A DNA stretch of 64,000 bases from Lachnospiraceae bacterium (GCA_015057425.1 SVEL01000007.1:1-64000); one strand, 5' to 3'; shown: positions 53,851 through 62,803, counted from the first letter of the stretch. The notes: generated from the sequence alone by a model not told the origin. Numbers and translations are program-made.

Positions 53851-54642
53851 ATGTTTACACCAATTGATATTCAACAAAAAAAGTTTAAAGGGGCATTAGG
53901 TTATAAGAAAAAAGATGTAGATGCATTTATGGCAGATTTATTAGACAGCTATGAGTATCTTTATAAAGAAAATCTTGATTTAAATGAAAAAATCAAAAAT
54001 CTTACACAGACAATTAATCAGTATAAATCAATTGAAAAGTCTTTACAGAAAGCGCTTATTTTAGCTCAGAGTGCAGCTGAAGATGTTAGAGATACAGCCA
54101 ATAACAGTGCAAAGCTTATAGAATCAGAAGCAAGAAGTAAAGCTAAACAGATTGTTCTTGATGCAAGAAAAGAATATGAAGAAATATATAATAAGACTGT
54201 TGCTATGGCAAGACAGCTTGAAGTATATAAAACTCAGTGTAAACAGGCTGCTATGGCTCAAGTTGAAATCTTAAACGGTGATATGTATGCAATTGATTTT
54301 GAAGAACTTGAAAGAACATTTAAGATTGAAACTGAAGATGAAACACTTGGATTTATAGAAGAAAAACAGGAAGAAGTAAGAATTGATAAGAATAGCGAAA
54401 AACTTAATGATTCTACAGAAAAGATTCTTGATGCCGTAAATAAGGCAAGTAGTGATTTGGATGATGCTGCTGAAAATGTATCGGAAGAAGCTGCAGCTAC
54501 AAGAGAAAATGAAGAACTTACACCGGAAGAGCTTCAAATTAATGATGAATTCTATACATTGGTTGCTGAAGTTATGGAAGATGAAGGCGAAGAAAATTAT
54601 AATGAAGAAAACTATAACGATGAAAATAATGTGGAGGCATAG
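53851..54642 (+). CDS. divIVA: Septum/pole-targeting protein DivIVA
   Basis: DivIVA binds curved membranes at poles and septa. The conserved N-terminus is FTPIDIQQKKFKGALGYKKK, then VDAFMADLLDSYEYLYKEN, followed by long coiled coils (to about residue 150). The acidic C-terminal extension (about 160-263) is rich in Glu/Asn with repeated EENYNEE-type blocks. GGAGG precedes the ATG. aroB begins 6 bases after the stop. Confidence 0.95.
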   Translation: MFTPIDIQQKKFKGALGYKKKDVDAFMADLLDSYEYLYKENLDLNEKIKNLTQTINQYKSIEKSLQKALILAQSAAEDVRDTANNSAKLIESEARSKAKQIVLDARKEYEEIYNKTVAMARQLEVYKTQCKQAAMAQVEILNGDMYAIDFEELERTFKIETEDETLGFIEEKQEEVRIDKNSEKLNDSTEKILDAVNKASSDLDDAAENVSEEAAATRENEELTPEELQINDEFYTLVAEVMEDEGEENYNEENYNDENNVEA

Positions 54643-54648
54643 TTTTCA

Positions 54649-55758
54649 ATGAGTTCAGATAAGATTAAGCTTCCTGTTTCTTATATGGGAAACTTTGCGT
54701 ATGATATATGTGTTGAAGATTCTTTTGACCGGTTAGAGGATGAAATTGTTAACCTTGGGTTATCAGGACGAAAGGTATGCGTTGTCAGCGAAACCAATGT
54801 TGCACCCTTATATTTAGATGAAGTAATAAAAGTTTTTGAAAAAGTATCTGACAATGTGACTTCATTTGTTTTTAATGCAGGAGAACAGTTCAAGACACTT
54901 GATACTGTAAGAGAATTATATACATTTCTTATTGAGAAGCATTTTGACAGAAATGATTTTCTTGTTGCATTAGGTGGCGGAGTTACCGGCGATTTGACAG
55001 GATATGCAGCTGCAACATATTTAAGAGGAGTATCTTTTATACAGATTCCGACCACACTGCTTGCACAGAACGACAGCAGTATTGGTGGAAAAACAGGTGT
55101 TGATTTTGATGCGTATAAGAATATGGTAGGGGCTTTTCATCAGCCTATATTGGTATATATTAATTACAATACTTTAAAAACACTTGACGAGAGAGTTTAT
55201 CTTTCAGGTATGGGAGAGGTTATTAAGCATGGACTTATTAAAAACTATAAAGAGTATGTATGGTTAAAAGAAAATGCAGACAAAGTTATAAATCTCGACA
55301 AAGAAGCTTTAGAACATCTTCTTGTAGAATCGCTTAGTGTAAAGAAAAATGTTGTTGAAAATGATCCGCTTGAAAAAGGTGAACGTGCATTGTTGAATTT
55401 TGGCCATACAATTGGCCATGCAATTGAAAAACATATTGATTTCAAACTTTATCACGGCGAGTGTGTTGCAATAGGTATGGTTCTTGCTGCACGTATTTCA
55501 GCAGACAGAGGTTTTATTACAGAAGATGATTATAATGATATAATTATGACTTTAGAAAAGTATAAATTACCGACAAATACAAGGGCGCTTGGTCTTTCTG
55601 ATGAAGATATTGCGACAATAGTTGCAAATACAAAAAATGACAAAAAGATGGATGCAGATACTGTTAAGTTTGTATTGCTTAATCAAATGGGTAATGCAAT
55701 TGTTGACAGAACCGTTACAACAGATATTATGAAAGATGTCATAACGAGACAAAATTAA
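54649..55758 (+). CDS. aroB: 3-dehydroquinate synthase
   Basis: It makes 3-dehydroquinate from DAHP in the shikimate pathway, using NAD and a divalent metal. The 369-residue protein has GGGVTGDLTGYAAATYLRG, PTTLLAQNDSSIGGKTGVD, and metal-binding NFGHTIGHAIE and LYHGECVAIGM. The ribosome site is the GGAGG at the end of divIVA, so translation is coupled. No other shikimate gene is nearby, which makes the placement inside a division cluster unusual. Confidence 0.97.
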   Translation: MSSDKIKLPVSYMGNFAYDICVEDSFDRLEDEIVNLGLSGRKVCVVSETNVAPLYLDEVIKVFEKVSDNVTSFVFNAGEQFKTLDTVRELYTFLIEKHFDRNDFLVALGGGVTGDLTGYAAATYLRGVSFIQIPTTLLAQNDSSIGGKTGVDFDAYKNMVGAFHQPILVYINYNTLKTLDERVYLSGMGEVIKHGLIKNYKEYVWLKENADKVINLDKEALEHLLVESLSVKKNVVENDPLEKGERALLNFGHTIGHAIEKHIDFKLYHGECVAIGMVLAARISADRGFITEDDYNDIIMTLEKYKLPTNTRALGLSDEDIATIVANTKNDKKMDADTVKFVLLNQMGNAIVDRTVTTDIMKDVITRQN

Positions 55759-55779
55759 ATCTACTGGAGATATTTATAT

Positions 55780-56349
55780 ATGAAATTTAATTCAAAAAAG
55801 GCGGTATGGTATTCGGTGCTGGTTACAATACTAATTGCACTTGATCAGCTTACAAAGTTCATTGCCGTTTGGAAATTAAAGGGTAATGAGAGCTTTAAGA
55901 TTATAAAAGGTGTATTTGAGCTGGAATATCTTGAAAACAGAGGCGCCGCATGGGGAATGCTTGGCGGTCAGAGAACGATGTTTATAATTGTAACAATTAT
56001 TCTTGTTCCGATAATTATAATGTTAATAATGAGAATTGAAAAGCTTTTTTCAAATATTAACGAAGGAAAGTATATTGAACTTGATGGTGTTAAATTTGCT
56101 AAAAAATTAAATGTTTTACAATATGTGCTTGTTGCATTGTTAGCAGGTGCTTTGGGAAATTTCATTGATAGGTTAATTAATGGCTATGTGGTAGATTTTC
56201 TTTCATTTAAGCTGATTAATTTTCCGATTTTTAATGTCGCAGACTGTTATGTAACAGTTGCCACGGCGATATTAATCATTTTAATGCTTTTCTTTATAAA
56301 AGGTGATGAATTCGATGTTATTTTTCCAAGTAAAAAGAAATCGGAGTAA
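55780..56349 (+). CDS. lspA: Lipoprotein signal peptidase
   Basis: It cleaves prolipoproteins after lipid attachment. The 189-residue protein has four membrane helices and the two catalytic Asp motifs, GNFIDRLINGYVVDF and FNVADCYV. LDQLTKF near the N-terminus is also conserved. A GGAG site precedes the ATG. It would process the lipoprotein arabinanase at 16 kb. The rluD-like gene starts two bases after its stop. Confidence 0.96.
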   Translation: MKFNSKKAVWYSVLVTILIALDQLTKFIAVWKLKGNESFKIIKGVFELEYLENRGAAWGMLGGQRTMFIIVTIILVPIIIMLIMRIEKLFSNINEGKYIELDGVKFAKKLNVLQYVLVALLAGALGNFIDRLINGYVVDFLSFKLINFPIFNVADCYVTVATAILIILMLFFIKGDEFDVIFPSKKKSE

Positions 56350-56351
56350 TT

Positions 56352-57272
56352 ATGATATTTAACAATTTTGTAGTAACTGAAGATGATGCAGGAATTAGAA
56401 TCGATAAGTATCTTGCTGAAGCAAATCCTGAAATGTCAAGATCAAGAATAAGTAAATTGATTGATGACGGATTTATATCAGTAAATGGTGCAACAATTAT
56501 GAAATCTAATTACAAAGTCAACGAAGATGATGTGATTCTGCTTGAAATTCCTGATGCGGTTGAACCAAGTATTGATGCGGAAGATATTCCGCTTGATATA
56601 TTGTATGAAGATGATGATGTTATTGTTATCAACAAGCCTAAGGGACTTGTTGTTCATCCTGCACCGGGACATTATACAGGAACACTTGTAAATGCATTAA
56701 TGTATCATTGTAAAGGTAATTTGTCCGGTATAAACGGAATAATGCGTCCGGGAATTGTTCATAGAATCGATAAAGATACAACAGGTGTAATCGTTGCGTG
56801 TAAAAATGATGTAGCACATAACAGTCTTGCAAGCCAGCTTAAAGTACATTCAATTACAAGAAAATATGAGGCAATAGTCTATAATGTTATTAAAGAAGAT
56901 GAAGGAACTGTAAATGCACCTATTGGAAGAAGTAACATAGACAGAAAGAAAATGGCCATAAACTATAGTAATGGAAGAGATGCAATTACACATTTTAAGG
57001 TTATTGAAAGATTTAAAAATTATTCTTATATAGAGTGTAAATTAGAAACCGGCAGAACACATCAGATAAGAGTTCATATGTCAAGCAGAAATAATCCGTT
57101 ACTTGGTGATGAAGTATACGGACCAAAAAAGTGTCCATATAATCTTGAAGGTCAGGTGTTACATGCCAGGATTCTTGGATTTAGACATCCGAGGACAGGT
57201 GAATATATGGAGTTTGAAGCACCTTTACCGGAGTATTTCACGAATTTGCTTCAATTATTAAAAAATAAATAA
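56352..57272 (+). CDS. RluD-type 23S rRNA pseudouridine synthase
   Basis: A 306-residue enzyme with an N-terminal S4 RNA-binding domain (MSRSRISKLIDDGFISVNG) and the catalytic motif VHRIDKDTTGVI containing the active-site Asp. LETGRTHQIRVHMS follows. The usual target of this family member is 23S rRNA helix 69, though the exact sites cannot be read from sequence. lspA-rluD is a conserved pair. Confidence 0.95.
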   Translation: MIFNNFVVTEDDAGIRIDKYLAEANPEMSRSRISKLIDDGFISVNGATIMKSNYKVNEDDVILLEIPDAVEPSIDAEDIPLDILYEDDDVIVINKPKGLVVHPAPGHYTGTLVNALMYHCKGNLSGINGIMRPGIVHRIDKDTTGVIVACKNDVAHNSLASQLKVHSITRKYEAIVYNVIKEDEGTVNAPIGRSNIDRKKMAINYSNGRDAITHFKVIERFKNYSYIECKLETGRTHQIRVHMSSRNNPLLGDEVYGPKKCPYNLEGQVLHARILGFRHPRTGEYMEFEAPLPEYFTNLLQLLKNK

Positions 57273-57292
57273 GTCCAGGAGGATAAATATTT

Positions 57293-57916
57293 ATGTCAAA
57301 AAATATAATCATTACAATTGGTCGTGAACTTGGAAGCGGCGGCCGCGAAATCGGCAAAATTGTCGCTGAAAAGCTTGATATTGCGTATTATGACAAGGAA
57401 TTATTGTCTATAGTTGCTAAAGAAAGCGGGTTTTGCGAAGAGTTCATAGAACAACACGAAGAAGCTCCTACAAAGAGCTTTATATATTCACTTGTTATGG
57501 GAATGTCAGGATATGCAAACGGAACGGCATACAACAATATTCCCCTTGAACAGAAAGTATTTCTGGCACAGTTTGATGCCATAAAGAAACTTGCCGATGA
57601 ACAAAGTTGTGTAATCGTCGGACGATGTGCAGATTATGCACTTGAAGAAAAAGAAAATGTATTTTCAGTATTTATTCACGCACCAAAGGAATATAGAGTT
57701 GCTAAAGTTGCAGCTAATAACAATATATCGGTTAACGAAGCAACAGATATCGTGAACAAAACAGATAAAAAACGTGCAAGTTATTATAATTATTATACAA
57801 ATAAAAAATGGGGTGCGTCAGCAAGTTACAATATGTGCATAGACGGAAGCATTCTTGATAAAGAACAAATCGCAGATATAATTGTTGATGTGGCTAAGAA
57901 GTATTTTAATATATAG
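57293..57916 (+). CDS. Cytidylate-kinase-like P-loop protein
   Basis: A 207-residue protein of the cytidylate kinase-like family. The N-terminal ITIGRELGSGGREIGK contains a P-loop variant with GSGGREIG in place of the usual GxxxxGKS. KRASYYNYYT and GRCADYAL are also typical. Family members are common in Clostridia; nucleotide specificity is unproven. AGGAGG precedes the ATG. Confidence 0.85.
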   Translation: MSKNIIITIGRELGSGGREIGKIVAEKLDIAYYDKELLSIVAKESGFCEEFIEQHEEAPTKSFIYSLVMGMSGYANGTAYNNIPLEQKVFLAQFDAIKKLADEQSCVIVGRCADYALEEKENVFSVFIHAPKEYRVAKVAANNNISVNEATDIVNKTDKKRASYYNYYTNKKWGASASYNMCIDGSILDKEQIADIIVDVAKKYFNI

Positions 57917-57956
57917 ATATATAGTATATATAGTATTTTTGTAATTTTATATACCA

Positions 57957-57988
57957 ACTATTCGTAAAACCTGCGTTTTGCGAATAGT
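57957..57988 (+). other. Long perfect hairpin upstream of the TtcA-like gene
   Basis: A 14-bp stem (one G-U pair) spans 57957-57970 and 57975-57988 with a CTGC loop. No T-tract follows on either strand, so it is not a standard terminator. It sits just before the AAAGGA ribosome site of the next gene. Confidence 0.7.
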
Positions 57989-58008
57989 TCTATGAAAGGA
58001 TTTCTGCT

Positions 58009-58761
58009 ATGACATTACAACAATTATACAGCTATACCCGCCGAGCCATAGAACAATATCATATGATTGATGATGGTGATAAAATTGCAATAGGAATTTC
58101 CGGAGGTAAAGACAGTCTTACACTTCTCTATGCATTAAGCGGATTAAGAAGATTTTATCCTAAGAAGTTTGAACTGGAAGCTATTACAGTTGATTTAGGG
58201 CTGGGAATACAGAAACTTGATAAAGTTAAAAAGCTTTGTGATGAACTTAATGTTAATTATCATATAGTTGAAACTCAAATTGGTGAAATTATATTTGATG
58301 CAAGAAAAGAATCTAATCCATGTTCTTTATGTGCAACTATGCGTAAAGGTGCATTAAATGATAAAGCAAAGGAATTAGGATGTAATAAGATTGCATATGC
58401 TCATCACAGAGACGATATTATAGAAACAATGCTTCTTTCTCTTATATATGAAGGAAGATTTTATTGTTTCTCCCCTTCACTTTACCTTGACCGTATGGAA
58501 ATGAAGGTTATAAGACCGATGATGTTTGTTGAAGAAACACGGGTTATCGGATTTTCAAAGAATTATAATTTGCCGGTTGCTAAGAATCCCTGCCCTGCAG
58601 ATGGACATACCAAGAGAGAATACGTTAAGAATCTTGTTAAAACTCTTGAAAAAGAAAATCCCGGAGTGAAAGACAGGCTCTTCTCTTCTATTGTCAACGG
58701 AAATATACAAGGTTGGCCGGAACCTGATTACGAAGCCTGCAGACGTAAAAAGGGACAGTAA
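58009..58761 (+). CDS. TtcA-family tRNA thiolation enzyme
   Basis: A 250-residue PP-loop ATPase with SGGKDSLTLLYAL near residue 32. A Cys pair in NPCSLCATMRKG probably binds an iron-sulfur cluster, and a conserved Cys lies in NPCPADGHTKR. TtcA makes 2-thiocytidine at tRNA position 32; the exact base modified here is inferred. AAAGGA precedes the ATG. The following recombinase gene starts 21 bases on. Confidence 0.9.
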   Translation: MTLQQLYSYTRRAIEQYHMIDDGDKIAIGISGGKDSLTLLYALSGLRRFYPKKFELEAITVDLGLGIQKLDKVKKLCDELNVNYHIVETQIGEIIFDARKESNPCSLCATMRKGALNDKAKELGCNKIAYAHHRDDIIETMLLSLIYEGRFYCFSPSLYLDRMEMKVIRPMMFVEETRVIGFSKNYNLPVAKNPCPADGHTKREYVKNLVKTLEKENPGVKDRLFSSIVNGNIQGWPEPDYEACRRKKGQ

Positions 58762-58782
58762 AAATATATGGAGTTTGTAATT

Positions 58783-59832
58783 ATGGCTATTGAAAATTAT
58801 CATGAACAGGTAAGCAAAGATATGGTTGTTAAGTTACGTGAGGTGATTAAGGAATTGCCTAAGTTTGCTGCAACCTTTTTTAGAGGAATTGAGCCACAGA
58901 CAGCAGCCAGAACAAGACTTGCATATGCTTACGATCTCAGGATTTTTTTCAATTATATTAAAGAAACTAATCCTTTGTATAAGGATAAAGATATATCTGA
59001 GATTCCTTTATCGCTTTTAGATGAATTGACTCATATGGATATTGAGGAATATATGGAATATTTAAAGCTTTATAATAAAGATGACCAGGAAATTGTTAAT
59101 CATGAAAAAGGGATTAAACGTAAAATGTCAGCGTTAAGAAAGTTTTACAGCTACTTCTATAACCATGAAATGATTAAGAACAATCCTGCAAGTATGATAA
59201 ATATGCCAAAACTTCATCAAAAAGAGATTATTAGGCTGGAAACTAATGAAGTGGCCATCTTGCTTGATGAAGCCGAAAGAGGCGATAAATTAACGAAAAA
59301 TCAGCAATATTTTCATGAAAAAACTAAAAACAGGGATTTGGCCCTACTTACTCTTCTGCTTGGTACGGGAATTCGAGTATCAGAATGTGTCGGACTTGAT
59401 ATAAATGATATTAATTTTGATAATTCATGTATAAAAGTAAGACGTAAAGGTGGTAACGAAGCGACTGTGTACTTCGGTGATGAAGTTGAAGAAGCTTTAA
59501 GAACATATCTTGAAGAACGTAAAGGCATAATAACCGTAGAAGGCCATGAAAATGCACTGTTTTTATCTATTCAAAGAAAAAGATTGACAGTAAGAAGTGT
59601 TGAAAAATTAGTATTAAAATACTCTTCTATTGTAACGACTATGAAAAAGATAACACCTCATAAGTTAAGAAGTACATATGGTACCAATCTTTATCGTGAA
59701 ACGGGGGACATATATCTGGTTGCTGATGTTCTGGGACATAAAGATGTAAATACAACAAAGCGTCACTATGCAGACATAGATGATAACAGACGGTACAAAG
59801 CAAGAAATAAAGTAAAACTTCGTGAAGATTAA
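58783..59832 (+). CDS. XerC/XerD-type tyrosine recombinase
   Basis: A 349-residue site-specific recombinase with an N-terminal SAM-like domain (about 1-130) and catalytic R198, H293, R296, H319 and Y329 all present (GTGIRVSE; HKLRSTYG; LGHKDVNTTKRHY). It may resolve chromosome dimers; no mobile element, attachment site or integrated island is visible next to it. I chose ATG 58783, 8 bases after GGAG; another ATG lies five codons upstream. A terminator follows. Confidence 0.9.
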   Translation: MAIENYHEQVSKDMVVKLREVIKELPKFAATFFRGIEPQTAARTRLAYAYDLRIFFNYIKETNPLYKDKDISEIPLSLLDELTHMDIEEYMEYLKLYNKDDQEIVNHEKGIKRKMSALRKFYSYFYNHEMIKNNPASMINMPKLHQKEIIRLETNEVAILLDEAERGDKLTKNQQYFHEKTKNRDLALLTLLLGTGIRVSECVGLDINDINFDNSCIKVRRKGGNEATVYFGDEVEEALRTYLEERKGIITVEGHENALFLSIQRKRLTVRSVEKLVLKYSSIVTTMKKITPHKLRSTYGTNLYRETGDIYLVADVLGHKDVNTTKRHYADIDDNRRYKARNKVKLRED

Positions 59833-59860
59833 TTTTGTGTAATACAAGGAATAAATTTTT

Positions 59861-59886
59861 TAGCCGGTTCAAATGAGAGCCGGCTA
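59861..59886 (+). terminator. Terminator after the recombinase gene (possibly bidirectional)
   Basis: TAGCCGG / CCGGCTA stem (59861-59867, 59880-59886) with TTATTATTA after it on the plus strand and AAAAAATTT on the minus strand side, so it may serve both the recombinase and the LysM gene. Confidence 0.65.
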
Positions 59887-59941
59887 TTATTATATATGTG
59901 TTATATTAAAGATATGAAAAAAATACAAAATACATCAGACC

Positions 59942-60295
59942 TTATTTAAGTTCATCAGAATAATATGCAATAACAAGTGAATTACCTTCATGAATAGTAT
60001 CAGATGTAAGTCCGTTCATAGACTTTAATTCTTTTACATAATCCATAGTACATTTGTATTCCTTTGTCATATACTCTTCTGCTATACTCCACAATGTATC
60101 TCCGGCTTCGATTTCAATACTCTTAAAATATTTGTAACGAGGTTTCTCGTTTCCTTTTGCAGGTGTTGCAAATATGACTATAGAAAATGTGAAACATAAA
60201 ACTACAGATAAGATAACAATAATACGCGCTAACTTCTGATTATAATTGCTTTTCCTTTTTGATATTCTTGAATATAAACTTTTGTGGTTTCTCAT
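59942..60295 (-). CDS. YneA-like LysM protein, probable SOS cell-division suppressor
   Basis: A 117-residue protein with a basic N-terminus, one membrane helix (about residues 23-43) and a LysM domain (about 58-112, EIEAGDTLWSIAEEYMT). Bacillus YneA has this layout, is divergent from lexA, and delays division during SOS. Here the gene is also divergent from lexA and shares LexA boxes. A box lies between its -35 and -10, so LexA should repress it. Homology is by layout and context rather than strong sequence identity. Confidence 0.8.
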   Translation of the reverse strand: MRNHKSLYSRISKRKSNYNQKLARIIVILSVVLCFTFSIVIFATPAKGNEKPRYKYFKSIEIEAGDTLWSIAEEYMTKEYKCTMDYVKELKSMNGLTSDTIHEGNSLVIAYYSDELK

Positions 60296-60333
60296 AACTT
60301 TAATCTCCTTAATATCCTTAATCTATAATAAAG

Positions 60334-60347
60334 CGAACATCTGTTCT
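60334..60347. promoter_or_regulatory. LexA box 1 (CGAACATCTGTTCT)
   Basis: It matches the Bacillus-type LexA operator CGAAC-N4-GTTCG at 9 of 10 positions and lies just downstream of the LysM-gene -10. Confidence 0.85.
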
Positions 60348-60355
60348 ATGGTTGT

Positions 60356-60384
60356 ATTATAGCAATCGAACAGATGTTTGTCAA
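60356..60384 (-). promoter_or_regulatory. Consensus SigA promoter of the YneA-like gene
   Basis: Minus-strand TTGACA (60379-60384), 17 bases, TATAAT (60356-60361): exact consensus at both boxes, with LexA box 2 in the spacer. Confidence 0.9.
60367..60380. promoter_or_regulatory. LexA box 2 (CGAACAGATGTTTG)
   Basis: It matches CGAAC-N4-GTTCG with one mismatch and occupies the spacer of the YneA-like promoter. Confidence 0.85.
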
Positions 60385-60403
60385 TATATTTTTGATAAAA
60401 AAT

Positions 60404-60417
60404 CGAACATTCGTTTG
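60404..60417. promoter_or_regulatory. LexA box 3 (CGAACATTCGTTTG)
   Basis: One mismatch from the Bacillus consensus. It overlaps the -35 of the lexA promoter, so it fits autoregulation. Confidence 0.85.
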
Positions 60418-60443
60418 CATTTGTAAAATAAGTATGTTATAAT
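60415..60443 (+). promoter_or_regulatory. SigA promoter of lexA
   Basis: TTGCAT (60415-60420), 17-base spacer, TATAAT (60438-60443). LexA box 3 overlaps the -35. Confidence 0.8.
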
Positions 60444-60520
60444 TACATCAGTTAATGAATTATACAGTATTTGTACTGCCAAATATATCATTCAGATTAA
60501 GTATTATGGAGGTTTTTGTT

Positions 60521-61138
60521 ATGTCATATGGAAAGATAACAGCTAAGCAACAGGAGATTCTTGAATTTATGAAGGCAGAGATATTAAAGAAAGGTTATCC
60601 GCCTGCAGTTAGAGAGATATGTGAAGCCGTTAATTTAAAGTCCACTTCTTCTGTTCATGCACACCTTGAGACATTAGAAGAAAACGGTTATATAAGAAGA
60701 GACCCTACCAAGCCGAGAGCTATTGAAATTATTGATGACAGTTTTAATCTTACAAGACGTGAAGTTGCTAATATTCCTATTGTAGGACGTGTGGCTGCCG
60801 GTCAGCCTATTTTAGCGGTTCAAAATATTGAGAACTACTTCCCTATTCCTACGGAATATCTTGGTAATGAAGAGATGTTTATGCTTACTGTAAAAGGCGA
60901 AAGTATGATTAATGTAGGTATTTACGAGGGGGATATGCTTCTTGTTGCTAAACAGTCTACTGCAAGAAACGGAGATATTGTTGTGGCTCTTGTAGATGAT
61001 TCTGCTACTGTTAAGACATTTTATAAGGAAAGTGATCATTACAGACTTCAGCCGGAAAATGATTATATGGAACCTATTATTGTTAAAGAAGTTGAGATTC
61101 TTGGCAAGGTTAAAGGACTTATAAGACTTGGTATGTAA
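60521..61138 (+). CDS. lexA: SOS repressor LexA
   Basis: The 205-residue repressor has a winged helix-turn-helix N-terminus (about 1-70, [18 protein letters not shown]) and a self-cleaving C-terminal domain. The cleavage site is A93-G94 (VAAGQP), the catalytic serine S128 (GESM) and lysine K165 (VKTF), almost the same positions as in Bacillus LexA (205 aa). The ATG at 60521 follows GGAGG; the longer frame to 60455 lacks a ribosome site. It is autoregulated through the upstream boxes. Confidence 0.98.
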   Translation: MSYGKITAKQQEILEFMKAEILKKGYPPAVREICEAVNLKSTSSVHAHLETLEENGYIRRDPTKPRAIEIIDDSFNLTRREVANIPIVGRVAAGQPILAVQNIENYFPIPTEYLGNEEMFMLTVKGESMINVGIYEGDMLLVAKQSTARNGDIVVALVDDSATVKTFYKESDHYRLQPENDYMEPIIVKEVEILGKVKGLIRLGM

Positions 61139-61145
61139 ACTTATT

Positions 61146-61182
61146 AAAAAATCCCTTCCACTGTTATGTGAAAGGGATTTTT
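61146..61182. terminator. Bidirectional terminator between lexA and rsfS
   Basis: AAAAATCCCTT.CAC / GTG.AAGGGATTTTT hairpin with A/T tracts on both sides serves the convergent lexA and rsfS genes. Confidence 0.85.
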
Positions 61183-61183
61183 T

Positions 61184-61534
61184 CTATTCAAATGTTTCAA
61201 TGACCTTTCCGTCTTTCCAGATGCGTTCCAAGTCGTAGAAGATTCTGTCTTCCTGGTTGAATACATGAACAATAATGTCATTAAAATCAAGTAAAATCCA
61301 ATTTGCTGTATTGTAACCTTCAATCTGTTTACAAACAGCACCTGCTTTTGACAATTCCTCTTCTACATTGTCTGCAAGAGCCTGTACCTGGTTTGTATTT
61401 GAGCCGCTTGCGATTATAAAGTAATCTGCAATTACAGAAACATTGCTTATATCAAGAACTTTGATATTGATACCTTTTTTATCTTCTAAAGCTTCATATG
61501 CAATCTTTGCATAATCCTTTGGTGTATAATTCAT
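61184..61534 (-). CDS. rsfS: Ribosome silencing factor RsfS
   Basis: A 116-residue RsfS/YbeB protein that binds uL14 and blocks subunit joining. Typical motifs are DYFIIASGSNTNQVQALADNV and EGYNTANWILLDFNDIIVHVF. AAAGGAAGG precedes the ATG, 14 bases after yqeK. It is the last gene of the obgE-yhbY-nadD-yqeK-rsfS run. Confidence 0.96.
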   Translation of the reverse strand: MNYTPKDYAKIAYEALEDKKGINIKVLDISNVSVIADYFIIASGSNTNQVQALADNVEEELSKAGAVCKQIEGYNTANWILLDFNDIIVHVFNQEDRIFYDLERIWKDGKVIETFE

Positions 61535-61548
61535 TTTATTGCCTTCCT

Positions 61549-62112
61549 TTATTTGTTTTTGTAATATTCATATGTTTCAAGTGTTTTTACATCAATAATA
61601 CTGTTTAATGAGTTTAAGTAATAAATTGTATCCTTACATATATGATATATGGTTTCATCAAGATTAACAAAAGCAATTTTTCTTAAAAATGTAAGGTTTG
61701 CAGCTTTATCGCGTCCCGGTTCAATGTAGTCTGCTACAAATATAATTTTTTCGAGCAGAGACATATTTACCCTGCCGGTTGTGTGAAACTTTATGGCATT
61801 AAGTATTTCCGGGTCATCTATACCATATTCATTTTTAGCTTTAAACTCACCTAACTTTGCATGTAAAAGGTGTGGTAAAAGTTCTTCCTGTCTGGTGATT
61901 GGAATATTGTTTTCACGACATTCACGTAACTTATCTTTATCAGGAGTTGCCTTGGCACAATCATGAAGTAATCCGGCAAGATACGCTTTTTCTAAGTCGT
62001 ATTCGTATCTCATTGCAAGGCATGTTGCGGTATTTGCAACGCCTAAAGTATGCTCATATCTTGATTTTGATAAACTTTCCTTAAGTTTTTCTTTGATTTC
62101 ATGTAATTCCAT
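61549..62112 (-). CDS. yqeK: YqeK-family HD-domain phosphohydrolase
   Basis: A 187-residue HD-domain protein with HTLGVANTATCLA and LLHDCAKA as metal motifs. Bacillus YqeK is reported as a diadenosine tetraphosphate (Ap4A) hydrolase. The ATG at 62112 follows GGGAGGT. An extended frame to 62160 overlaps nadD and has no ribosome site. Confidence 0.94.
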   Translation of the reverse strand: MELHEIKEKLKESLSKSRYEHTLGVANTATCLAMRYEYDLEKAYLAGLLHDCAKATPDKDKLRECRENNIPITRQEELLPHLLHAKLGEFKAKNEYGIDDPEILNAIKFHTTGRVNMSLLEKIIFVADYIEPGRDKAANLTFLRKIAFVNLDETIYHICKDTIYYLNSLNSIIDVKTLETYEYYKNK

Positions 62113-62134
62113 TGGGCACCTCCCTTTAGTATTT

Positions 62135-62737
62135 TTAATTAAGATATAATTTGTTATCAACTATAAAATTATAGGTATTTTCATTAACAAAATCCTTAAA
62201 TTCCTTGCCTTCTCTGCACAAATCCCTGATATCTGATGATGAAATATCTATGGCAGGTATATTAAGAATAATTATATCAGCATCATATTCCACTTTTAAT
62301 TGTTTTGCCAGACATTTAAGGTTATCGTTGGCAATATCATCCCTACAAAATGCAACAATTGTACATAATTTGAAGATAATATTAGGTCTGTACCATCTTG
62401 TAATATTTTCAAGGGAATCTCCGCCTACGATAAAATAAAAATGGTCATCAGGGTACTTTTCCTTTAAAAGCTGTAAAGTATCACTGGTATATATTATACC
62501 GGTTCTGTTCATTTCAAAATCGGAAAATTCAAAATCTTTCATATCTTTAATGGCAGATTTAACCATCTCAGCACGAATGTGCTTATCGGTAATGTCCTCT
62601 CTGTCTTTATAGTTTGGATTTCCGGTAGGCATAATCCATAAACGGTCTAAATTTAAATGTTTATATGCTTTTTCTGCAATGGCAAGATGCCCGATATGTG
62701 GTGGATCAAAAGTTCCGCCTAAAATTCCTATTTTCAT
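62135..62737 (-). CDS. nadD: Nicotinate-nucleotide adenylyltransferase
   Basis: It converts nicotinate mononucleotide plus ATP to deamido-NAD. The 200-residue protein has GILGGTFDPPHIGHLAIAE at the N-terminus and the ISSSDIR motif near residue 167. GGGAGAAT precedes the ATG. yqeK begins 22 bases downstream. Confidence 0.97.
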   Translation of the reverse strand: MKIGILGGTFDPPHIGHLAIAEKAYKHLNLDRLWIMPTGNPNYKDREDITDKHIRAEMVKSAIKDMKDFEFSDFEMNRTGIIYTSDTLQLLKEKYPDDHFYFIVGGDSLENITRWYRPNIIFKLCTIVAFCRDDIANDNLKCLAKQLKVEYDADIIILNIPAIDISSSDIRDLCREGKEFKDFVNENTYNFIVDNKLYLN

Positions 62738-62803
62738 AATATTCTCCCGCTTTTTTAAATAAAGTTAACATAACATTTTTATGGTAAACAATACAATCAA
62801 TAA

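Noticed and set aside
58783-59832. Possible integrase marking a mobile island
   Set aside because: The gene is surrounded by housekeeping genes on both sides. There are no attachment repeats, transfer genes or composition change nearby, and a XerC/D-like role is more likely.
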